From: Nibrella viscosa
GTDB lineage: Bacteria > Bacteroidota > Bacteroidia > Cytophagales > Spirosomataceae
Direction: 5' to 3'
DNA length: 64,000 nucleotides
Assembly (NCBI RefSeq): GCF_039541875.1
Contig: NZ_BAABHB010000001.1
Span: forward strand, 186,001-250,000
Numbering within the stretch: position 1 is the first letter of the stretch; every line of letters starts with the position of its first letter. The position numbers and the translations under genes were made by a program. The notes under the pieces were generated by a model. That model did not search any database. It worked only from the letters and a program-made list of their open reading frames with translations, and was not told the origin of the DNA. This document shows, piece by piece, positions 8,491 through 15,566 of this stretch.

Positions 8491-9312
8491 TTGCTTACCG
8501 TTCACGAACTACGCATATACCCCATCAAGTCGCTGGGAGGAATTTCGGTGACCGAAGCGGAGGTGGAAGGGAAAGGCTTCCGCTACGACCGGCGCTGGAT
8601 GCTGGTGACGCCCCAGGGGCAATTTATTACCCAGCGCACTCATCACCAGATGGCCCTCATCGACGTAGCCCTGACCGAGCGTTCGGTACGGGTATGGCAC
8701 CGCCACCGGCCGGACGATGTGCTGGAGATGCCCTTCGGCGAACTGTCTGGCGAACACCTGCCCGTTACCGTTTGGGACAGCCACGGCATTGATGCAGTGG
8801 TGGTCAGCGAAACGGCCGACCGCTGGTTTACGGCCGCTGTGGGCGTACCCTGCCGGCTGGTGTATATGCCCGAAGCCAGCGAGCGGCCGGCCGATACGAC
8901 CTACGCCTGTTACGGTGAAGTAGTCAGCTTTGCCGATGGCTTTCCGTACCTGCTCATCAGTCAGGCTTCGCTGGACGAACTGAACCGGCGGCTGGAAGCG
9001 CCAGTAGCGATGCTGCGCTTTCGGCCAAATATTGTCGTGGCCGGTGGGGATGCGCACCAGGAGGACGCCTGGGACCAGTTTCGAATTAGTGATCTGGACT
9101 TTTACGCGGCTAAGCCCTGCGCCCGGTGTGTGCTGACGACCGTAGACCCGGCCACGGGTGAGAAAGGCAAAGAGCCGCTCCGGACGCTGGGCACGTACCG
9201 GCAAAAAAATAACAAGATCTATTTCGGCCAGAACGTGTTGCCCCAATCGGCGGGTGTGGTGCGGGTAGGTGACCGGCTGGAGATACTCAGCCACCGGATT
9301 CCGGTTTTATGA
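8491..9312 (+). CDS. MOSC domain protein (YcbX/MOCS1-C type)
   Basis: A 273-residue protein with an N-terminal MOSC beta-barrel (VHELRIYPIKSLGGI at 4-18) and a C-terminal MOSC domain. The conserved cysteine motif KPCARCVLTTVDP lies near 208-220, followed by the basic TGEKGKEPLRTLGTYR segment. Related proteins bind molybdenum cofactor and reduce N-hydroxylated compounds with an electron-transfer partner (YcbX, mARC). No ferredoxin domain is fused here. The start is the TTG at 8491: there is no in-frame ATG upstream and the domain begins immediately. Its stop overlaps the next ATG by 4 bases (ATGA), so the two genes are translationally coupled. Confidence 0.85.
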   Translation: MLTVHELRIYPIKSLGGISVTEAEVEGKGFRYDRRWMLVTPQGQFITQRTHHQMALIDVALTERSVRVWHRHRPDDVLEMPFGELSGEHLPVTVWDSHGIDAVVVSETADRWFTAAVGVPCRLVYMPEASERPADTTYACYGEVVSFADGFPYLLISQASLDELNRRLEAPVAMLRFRPNIVVAGGDAHQEDAWDQFRISDLDFYAAKPCARCVLTTVDPATGEKGKEPLRTLGTYRQKNNKIYFGQNVLPQSAGVVRVGDRLEILSHRIPVL

Positions 9313-10136
9313 ACTTGATTCGATACGCGTATTTTTTGAGTTTGCCCGTGGTACTGGGCGCTGTTTTTTCCAATCGCATGGCGGCCCGATTGTCGGGTGC
9401 CGGCCAGCCGATTCACTGGGCCACTACCTGGGTGCTGGCGCTGGTGGTGTTTGTAATTTATACCGTCGACCGGCTGCTGGACATTCGCAAGCCCGATATG
9501 CTGCCGACAGCCCGCCATACTTTTCACCGCCGACATGCGCCTTTGCTCTGGAAGGTTGTAGCCGGTGCAGCCGGGCTGGCCCTGCTGCTGACCTTTTGGC
9601 TGCCGGGTAGCGTCATAAAATTTGGCCTGGTGCTGGGTGTTTTGTGTGCGGCCTATGTGGCGCTGGTATTTCGGTTACCGGCGCGGCATCCGGCCCTGCT
9701 GGCTAAAGAGCCGCTGGTGGCCTTATTTTTTACAGCGGGTGTCTGGGGGAGCGTCTGGGCGCAGCGACCTTCGGTGAGCGCGGTCGACTGGACGGAAGCG
9801 TTGATGTTCCTGGGCATTGCGTTTCAGAATCTGCTCCTGTTTTCGGTGATGGAACTGCAGGAGCAACTGACGGTGCCGCAGTTTTCGCTGGCTACCTACT
9901 GGGGACCGCTGCGGTGCGATCAGCTCATGCGCTGGCTCACCTTCCTCGTGGTAGCCTCCGCTTTTTTTGTGTGCTTCACCACCGATGACCGGTTTGCCCA
10001 GCGGTCGGCATTCATCCAGGCCATTATGAGTCTGGTGCTGTACGTCATTCAACGGTATCCGGCCTATTTTTCGAAAAACGAGCGCTACCGCTGGCTTGGC
10101 GACGGCGTATTCTGGCTGCCACTGCTGGTGCTGTAG
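9309..10136 (+). CDS. UbiA-like polytopic membrane protein
   Basis: A 275-residue protein with about eight hydrophobic segments and short loops. The first cytosolic loop contains YTVDRLLDIRKPD (about 56-68), resembling the DxxxD prenyl-diphosphate motif of UbiA-type aromatic prenyltransferases but not fully canonical. The second Asp-rich motif expected of the family is weak (DWTEA), so enzymatic activity is uncertain. It overlaps the MOSC gene by 4 bases and precedes the dehydrogenase by 19 bases, suggesting a three-gene operon. It could be a divergent UbiA-superfamily protein of unknown substrate or a non-catalytic relative. Confidence 0.6.
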   Translation: MNLIRYAYFLSLPVVLGAVFSNRMAARLSGAGQPIHWATTWVLALVVFVIYTVDRLLDIRKPDMLPTARHTFHRRHAPLLWKVVAGAAGLALLLTFWLPGSVIKFGLVLGVLCAAYVALVFRLPARHPALLAKEPLVALFFTAGVWGSVWAQRPSVSAVDWTEALMFLGIAFQNLLLFSVMELQEQLTVPQFSLATYWGPLRCDQLMRWLTFLVVASAFFVCFTTDDRFAQRSAFIQAIMSLVLYVIQRYPAYFSKNERYRWLGDGVFWLPLLVL

Positions 10137-10155
10137 CGATAGAAATAAACCGACC

Positions 10156-11127
10156 ATGTCTTTTATGCCTATGACAATCTACATCCATTTCCCGTTACAG
10201 GATGCCGAGCGCGAGTTGCTGACGCAGGCTTTGCAGTCCGGTGATTCTTCAGATACCAACCAATGTTTATGGGGGCAGGACCTCGCGCCCGAAAAGCGCC
10301 GGGACGCGTTTTTGCAGGCCGAAGTGGTGTTTGGCAACCCACCGGCCGGCTGGTGGCTCGAAAGCCGGAATCTCCGCTGGGTACAGCTCTACTCGGCCGG
10401 CTTTGATCCGTATCTGGCACTGGACTGGGAGCAACCGGAATTACAGCATGTTACAGTGACCAACCTGCGCGGCTTTTTTGGGCAGCCCGTTGCCGAAACC
10501 GCCGTGGCCGGTATAATGGCCCTGTACCGGAAAATTGATGAACTGGCCCGGCTCCAGGCCGAACGCCGGTGGGTGGGTGGTGAACTCCGTCCGCAGATGA
10601 ACCTGCTGTACCGGAAGCGGGTGCTGGTGCTCGGTGCCGGGGCCATCGGCGAAACCATTATGAAAATCCTGCGCGGGTTTGATTGCCACGTAACGCTTGT
10701 CCGGCGTAGTCAGGCCCCAACGGTGGAAGACCTGAATGAACTGTTACCGGAGGCTGATCTTCTTATAGCGGCCCTGCCCGATACCGAAGAAACCAGGAAT
10801 ACGCTGTCGGGACAACGGCTGGCGCTGATGAAGCCATCAGCCATTGTGGTCAATGTCGGGCGGGGTTCGGCTATCGATGAGCCGGCGCTGATCGACGCCC
10901 TGCAAACCAGCCGGCTGGCCGGGGCGGTGCTGGATGTGACGCTCCAGGAGCCGTTGCCAACGGATAGCCCGCTCTGGTCGATGACAAATGTCATACTGAC
11001 GCAGCATACGGGCGGTGGGTACGCCGACGAAAATGCTGATAAGGTGCGGGTTTTTCTGCGTAATCTGGACCGCTACCGGGCTGGTGAGCCCCTGGAAAAT
11101 GTGGTAGATTTTAGCCGTGGGTATTAA
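10156..11127 (+). CDS. D-2-hydroxyacid dehydrogenase
   Basis: A 323-residue NAD(P)-dependent oxidoreductase of the D-2-hydroxyacid dehydrogenase family (glyoxylate/hydroxypyruvate reductase-like). The Rossmann motif is VLVLGAGAIGETI around residue 160. Further signatures are ADLLIAALPDTEETR, VVNVGRGSAIDEPAL with the substrate/cofactor Arg, and AVLDVTLQEPLPTDSPLW with the catalytic acidic residue. The terminal His motif reads TQHTGG, in place of the more usual HxSG. The start at 10156 (MSFMPM) was chosen because upstream in-frame codons lie inside the preceding gene. It follows the UbiA-like gene by 19 bases. The substrate is unknown. Confidence 0.85.
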   Translation: MSFMPMTIYIHFPLQDAERELLTQALQSGDSSDTNQCLWGQDLAPEKRRDAFLQAEVVFGNPPAGWWLESRNLRWVQLYSAGFDPYLALDWEQPELQHVTVTNLRGFFGQPVAETAVAGIMALYRKIDELARLQAERRWVGGELRPQMNLLYRKRVLVLGAGAIGETIMKILRGFDCHVTLVRRSQAPTVEDLNELLPEADLLIAALPDTEETRNTLSGQRLALMKPSAIVVNVGRGSAIDEPALIDALQTSRLAGAVLDVTLQEPLPTDSPLWSMTNVILTQHTGGGYADENADKVRVFLRNLDRYRAGEPLENVVDFSRGY

Positions 11128-11151
11128 CCCCAGCATCAGGTATTATTGATT

Positions 11152-12282
11152 ATGCGGAAACTTCTCCTGATCGTACTGCTAGTGGTTACGTCCCTGGCCT
11201 GGGGACAACCCGATGCGCCGGGTCGCTGGAGCCGGAGCAAAGCCAATAGCTGGTATCGCCACCAGCCCTGGTTGTTTGGCCCCAACTATGTGCCGGCCAA
11301 CGCTATCAATCAACTGGAAATGTTCCAGCCCGAGACGTTTGACCCCGCTACCATCGATAAAGAATTAGGCTGGGCCGAGGCAATGGGCATCAATACGCTG
11401 CGGGTTTTTCTGCACGACCTGCTGTGGGAACGTGACGAAACCGCGTTTAAGCGGAATCTGGACACCTTTCTGGCTATTTGCGATAAGCACCATATCCGGC
11501 CGATGCTGGTGCTTTTTGACTCCTGCTGGGACCCCTTCCCGAAAATGGGCAGGCAGCCCGACCCAAAGCTGGGGGTGCATAATTCGGGTTGGCTGCAAAG
11601 CCCCGGTGCCCATGCCCTTGCCGATGAAGGAGAGTACCGGCGGCTGGAGGCTTACGTCAGGGGGATTGTCAGGGCGTTTCGAAAAGATAAACGCGTGCTG
11701 GCCTGGGATATCTGGAACGAACCCGACAACCCGAACACGGGCAGCTACGGCCGGCGTGAAGCGGCCGATAAAGCAGAGCGGGTAGCCCGGCTGCTACCGC
11801 AGGTGTTTCAGTGGGCACGGTCGGTAAAGCCGATACAGCCGCTGACCTCCGGAGTCTGGCTGGCCTGGGAAAGCCGTGACTGGGTCAACCCCGCTGCCTG
11901 GAAACCGATTGAGAAGATTCAACTGGAAAACTCCGATTTCATCTCCTTCCACCACTATGCCGATGTAAACGCCTTTGAAAAAATGGCAACGAGTCTTCAG
12001 AAGCTGGGCCGGCCGGTGGTCTGTACCGAGTTTCTGGCGCGGAGTGTCAACAGCCGGTTTCAGTCGCACCTGCCGGTGGCCAAGAAGCTCAATGTCGGCA
12101 TGATGAACTGGGGCTTCGTGGCCGGTAAAACGCAAACATTTCTGCCCTGGGATAGCTGGGAAACACCCTATACCGGCGGCCGAAATCCCTCGGTATGGCA
12201 CCACGAAATTCTGACCCCCGACGGCAAACCGTACCTGGCCGAAGAGGTAGAGACCATCCGCCGGACTACCGGCAAGCGGTAA
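11152..12282 (+). CDS. Secreted GH5-like glycoside hydrolase
   Basis: A 376-residue exported (alpha/beta)8 glycosidase. The signal peptide is MRKLLLIVLLVVTSLAWGQ. The clan A acid/base lies in WDIWNEPDNP (Glu190) and the nucleophile in PVVCTEFLAR (Glu293), with the supporting motif FISFHHYADV between them. The family includes endoglucanases and beta-mannanases; similar Bacteroidota proteins are often labelled 1,4-beta-xylanase, but the substrate is not clear. The ATG at 11152 is preferred to the TTG two codons upstream because it starts the signal peptide cleanly. No SusC/SusD-like genes lie nearby, so it is not part of a visible polysaccharide locus. Confidence 0.8.
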   Translation: MRKLLLIVLLVVTSLAWGQPDAPGRWSRSKANSWYRHQPWLFGPNYVPANAINQLEMFQPETFDPATIDKELGWAEAMGINTLRVFLHDLLWERDETAFKRNLDTFLAICDKHHIRPMLVLFDSCWDPFPKMGRQPDPKLGVHNSGWLQSPGAHALADEGEYRRLEAYVRGIVRAFRKDKRVLAWDIWNEPDNPNTGSYGRREAADKAERVARLLPQVFQWARSVKPIQPLTSGVWLAWESRDWVNPAAWKPIEKIQLENSDFISFHHYADVNAFEKMATSLQKLGRPVVCTEFLARSVNSRFQSHLPVAKKLNVGMMNWGFVAGKTQTFLPWDSWETPYTGGRNPSVWHHEILTPDGKPYLAEEVETIRRTTGKR

Positions 12283-12438
12283 GGCCGGAGCGGTTGGCCG
12301 CTCAATAAGTTTTCGTAGGTATGCCAAAACCCTGGTTGATGTTCTGTGGGACTACCGGTAAATTAGATGCTTATCTCAGGATACGTTCCTGGGTTGTGGC
12401 TTATGAATGTACCTGTACATCCCCTTTCCAGAACCACT

Positions 12439-13938
12439 ATGTCTCCGCTATGGCAGATTGCGCTCGACCACTCGGCCAGCGGAATTCTGGTTCTTCAGGC
12501 GCTGGACGTAGCCAGTTCCGATGCGGTGACTTTCCGGCTGGCGCTTACCAACCGGCGGGCCAGTGAGCTGACCGGTGTAAAACTGAATCTGCTGCTTGGC
12601 CGGTCGGTGAGTACGCTCTTTCCCGACGACTGGTCTGCTGCGCTTGTAGCAACGGCGCAGCGGGTCTGGAAAACCGGCCGGACCGAAGAATATGATCAGG
12701 CCTATTCCATCAGGCGGACGGGCAATACCGGCTGGTTTCAGATAACGCTCACCACCGCCGGCGACGGGAAGCATGTGGTCGTTTCTATCAACGACATTAC
12801 CGAGATGCGCAAGGCCAAACTGGCGTTGCTGAAAAAGGCGTATCTGTTCAATACCATGTCGCGCAACGTACCCGATGCCGGGGCGTTGGTGGTTGGCCCG
12901 GATTTGCGGGTGATTCTGGCCAATGGCGAGCTGCCTGCCGACCTGTTTCCGGGTCTGGACCAGAAGGCTCTGATCGGGATGCCGATTGCCCAGGTTTTAG
13001 GAAAAGCGTTTCAGTCGGAAATGACCCAGTATTTCGACGATGCCCTGACCGGCCTGACCCGCAGCCTGATTCAACCCATCGGCGAGCGTGTGTATGAGGT
13101 ATTTGTCGGCCCGGTCAACGACGAAACCGGTGAGACGCTGATGACGATGGCTATATACCGGGACATTACGTTGACCCGGCGCTACCACCGGCAGATGGAA
13201 CAATCGATTGTAGAACTGAAACGCTCCAACGAAAGCCTGGAACAGTTTGCCTACGTGGCCTCACACGATTTGCAGGAGCCACTCCGCAAAATCCAGTCTT
13301 TTGGCGATGTGCTTTCGGATCAGTACGCGCAGCATTTGGGTGAGAACGGAGTCGATCTGGTTGCCCGGATGCAGTCGGCCGCCTTTAGAATGTCGGGCCT
13401 CATTCGGGATTTGCTGACCTACTCCAAGCTGGCTACCGAGCACCAGACTCAGCAGGCTATAAACCTGAATACCGTACTAACCGATGTGATAACGGATCTG
13501 GAAGTAACCCTCCGCGATAAACAGGCTTGCGTAGAGAGTACCGATCTGCCGGTAATCAAGGGTGATCCGGCTCAATTACGCCGGGTATTCCAGAACCTGC
13601 TGTCCAACGCGCTGAAATTTATCAAGGCCGGTGTTCGGCCCTATATCCATATTACCAGCCGGCAGGTAGCGGGAACCGCCATTCCGAATGTTGCCCTTTC
13701 CGACGAACACCAGCTATTCTATGAGATCAGCTTTTCCGATAACGGTATCGGATTCGATGAGCGGTACCTGGACCGGATCTTCGTTATCTTCCAGCGGCTG
13801 CACGGGCGCAACCAATACGCCGGTACAGGCATTGGCCTGGCTATCTGCAAAAAAGTGATGGATAATCACCGGGGGTATATCCGGGCGAGCAGCCGGGTAG
13901 GAGAGGGTGCTACCTTCCGGATTTACCTGCCCACCTAA
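12439..13938 (+). CDS. PAS-domain sensor histidine kinase
   Basis: A 499-residue soluble sensor kinase with no membrane segment. The order is: PAS domain about 5-125, second PAS about 130-250, short coiled coil, HisKA with the phospho-acceptor His276 in SHDLQEPLRKIQ, and HATPase_c with N box NLLSNALKFIK, G1 box SDNGIGFDERY and G2 box GTGIGLAICKK. No receiver domain is attached and no response regulator gene is adjacent, so its partner is elsewhere. The start is uncertain: in-frame ATGs also exist at 12367 and 12403. I took 12439 because the first PAS begins right after it. It is convergent with the CNNM gene, with 6 bases between. Confidence 0.85.
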   Translation: MSPLWQIALDHSASGILVLQALDVASSDAVTFRLALTNRRASELTGVKLNLLLGRSVSTLFPDDWSAALVATAQRVWKTGRTEEYDQAYSIRRTGNTGWFQITLTTAGDGKHVVVSINDITEMRKAKLALLKKAYLFNTMSRNVPDAGALVVGPDLRVILANGELPADLFPGLDQKALIGMPIAQVLGKAFQSEMTQYFDDALTGLTRSLIQPIGERVYEVFVGPVNDETGETLMTMAIYRDITLTRRYHRQMEQSIVELKRSNESLEQFAYVASHDLQEPLRKIQSFGDVLSDQYAQHLGENGVDLVARMQSAAFRMSGLIRDLLTYSKLATEHQTQQAINLNTVLTDVITDLEVTLRDKQACVESTDLPVIKGDPAQLRRVFQNLLSNALKFIKAGVRPYIHITSRQVAGTAIPNVALSDEHQLFYEISFSDNGIGFDERYLDRIFVIFQRLHGRNQYAGTGIGLAICKKVMDNHRGYIRASSRVGEGATFRIYLPT

Positions 13939-13944
13939 ACCTGA

Positions 13945-15240
13945 TCAGGAGGTTGCCTCTTCGTTTTTCTGCGTAATCTGGACTTTTACTGTGTCGATGC
14001 GGGTGCCGTCCATAGATACTACGGTGAAGACGAACGGTGGCAGCTCAATAATATCGTTTACGCTGGGCAAATCTTCGTTGACGGCGAGAATCAGCCCGCC
14101 GAGGGTGTCATAATCGCCTTCCGGAATGCTCCAGTTGTATTTTTCGTTGAGGTATTCTATTTCGTGCCGGGCGCTGAGCAAATAGGTGTTTTGGTCAATC
14201 TGCCGCTCGGTCCAGTCTTCGTTGGTATCGTATTCATCCTGAATTTCGCCGAAAATCTGCTCCACAATATCTTCGACGCTGATAATGCCTGAGGTACCCC
14301 CAAACTCATCGACCACCAGGGCCAGACTTTTGCGTTCGCCAATAAATCGCAGCATCAGATCCTGCGCCGGCATTGTTTCGGGAACCGTCAGCATCGGCGT
14401 CAGAATACTTTCGATACTCGCCGGTTTCTGAAACAGCGCAACGGCATGGCAGTAGCCGATCACGTCGTCGATATTATCCCGGTAAACAATAATTTTGGAG
14501 TGGCCTGTCTCCTGAAATTCATGCCGGAGTTCATCTATGCTGTCGTCGACGCACACGGCAGCTATCTCGGTGCGGGGAATCATGCAGTCGCGCACCCGCA
14601 CATCCCGCAGCTCAATGGCATTGTTGAAAATGCGCGTATCGACCTCAATTTCTTCTTCAGGGTCTACCTTCTGATTCAGATGCTGCAGGTAATTGTTCAG
14701 GTCGGTCAGCCCAAACACCGGCCGGATTTCGGAATACTGCCGCCCCAGAATATACCGGATAAACAAGCGGGCAATACCGATCAGTACCCGCACCAGGGGA
14801 GCAATGGCCTGGTAAATCAGCCAGATGGGTACGGCCAGCCGCTCCAGAAACGCATCCGGGTGAATGAGGGCCAGGCTTTTGGGCAGGTAGTCGGCAACCG
14901 GCAGGAAGATAACGGTCAGAATAACGGTCTGGAGCAGAATCAGCGCTACCGGATTGTCGAAATTATCTGGCAGCAGCGTCATCAACATCGGGTTCAGGAA
15001 CGTTACCCCCAGTACCGCATAGAGGACCAGAAAAAAGGTGTTACCGGTAAGCGTTGTGCCGATAAACAGAATCGGGTTTTTCAGAAACTTGCTGACCAGT
15101 TTTTCACCCAGCGGTCCCTGCTTGCTATGCAGTTCAAAATACAGCCGGTTTACGGAGACATAGGCCATCTCAATCGCCGAAAAAAAACCGGCCATAATGA
15201 GGGCGAGCAGGGCACCGAAGAGCAGGCTGTATGATTCCAT
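13945..15240 (-). CDS. CNNM/CBS domain membrane protein (CorC/HlyC type)
   Basis: A 431-residue protein: DUF21/CNNM transmembrane domain about 1-190 (start MESYSLLFGALLALIMAGFF, with SAIEMAYVSVNRL), a CBS pair about 205-340, and a C-terminal CorC_HlyC transporter-associated domain about 345-425. The family is annotated as hemolysin-like, CorC or CNNM, and evidence for CNNM relatives points to magnesium or other divalent cation transport. The gliding-associated GldE of Bacteroidota belongs to the same superfamily, but nothing here proves that role. It follows the ccm cluster on the same strand, with a heptad repeat between. Confidence 0.85.
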   Translation of the reverse strand: MESYSLLFGALLALIMAGFFSAIEMAYVSVNRLYFELHSKQGPLGEKLVSKFLKNPILFIGTTLTGNTFFLVLYAVLGVTFLNPMLMTLLPDNFDNPVALILLQTVILTVIFLPVADYLPKSLALIHPDAFLERLAVPIWLIYQAIAPLVRVLIGIARLFIRYILGRQYSEIRPVFGLTDLNNYLQHLNQKVDPEEEIEVDTRIFNNAIELRDVRVRDCMIPRTEIAAVCVDDSIDELRHEFQETGHSKIIVYRDNIDDVIGYCHAVALFQKPASIESILTPMLTVPETMPAQDLMLRFIGERKSLALVVDEFGGTSGIISVEDIVEQIFGEIQDEYDTNEDWTERQIDQNTYLLSARHEIEYLNEKYNWSIPEGDYDTLGGLILAVNEDLPSVNDIIELPPFVFTVVSMDGTRIDTVKVQITQKNEEATS

Positions 15241-15264
15241 GTTTGTCAGTAGGCGGTTCTCAGT

Positions 15265-15344
15265 GGGCGGTAGGCAATAGGCAGTAAGCAGTGGGCAGTT
15301 AGAGAACGGCGCCTTTTCTGCCTACTGCCCATTGCCTACTTCTT
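15265..15344. repeat. Heptad inverted repeat, copy C
   Basis: Left arm 15265-15299: GGGCGGT, AGGCAAT, AGGCAGT, AAGCAGT, GGGCAGT. Right arm 15317-15344: TCTGCCT, ACTGCCC, ATTGCCT, ACTTCTT. The register is 7 nt throughout and the vocabulary is unique to this copy. The right arm supplies the TAG stop codon (15338-15336) of the small minus-strand membrane protein gene. Confidence 0.85.
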
Positions 15345-15563
15345 TTTCTTCTTCCGCTGCTCCGCCATTTGCTTAATCGTTGGCGATACATCTTTGTTGT
15401 CCTGCCGGCGTTTCTGCCGGATGTACTGGAAGCCAAACAAAAACGCCAGGCAACACAGCAGAATCCAGTAACTATCCAGAAAGCCTACCCGTCGGTATTC
15501 CAGTATCCAGAGGAGCAGGCTGCCAATGCCGGCAAACAGCAGGAGTGTGTCGGTTAGTTTCAT
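15336..15563 (-). CDS. Small two-helix membrane protein coupled to ccmF
   Basis: A 75-residue protein with two hydrophobic segments (about 5-21 and 31-48), followed by a strongly basic tail ending in a run of lysines. Its ATG begins 3 bases after the ccmF stop codon on the same strand, so translation is probably coupled to ccmF and a role in cytochrome c maturation is plausible. It does not look like CcmD, which is encoded separately in this cluster, nor like CcmH, as it lacks a CxxC motif. Its stop codon lies within a heptad repeat arm, so the original C-terminus may have been changed by repeat growth. Family not recognised. Confidence 0.65.
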   Translation of the reverse strand: MKLTDTLLLFAGIGSLLLWILEYRRVGFLDSYWILLCCLAFLFGFQYIRQKRRQDNKDVSPTIKQMAEQRKKKKK

Positions 15564-15566
15564 GGA

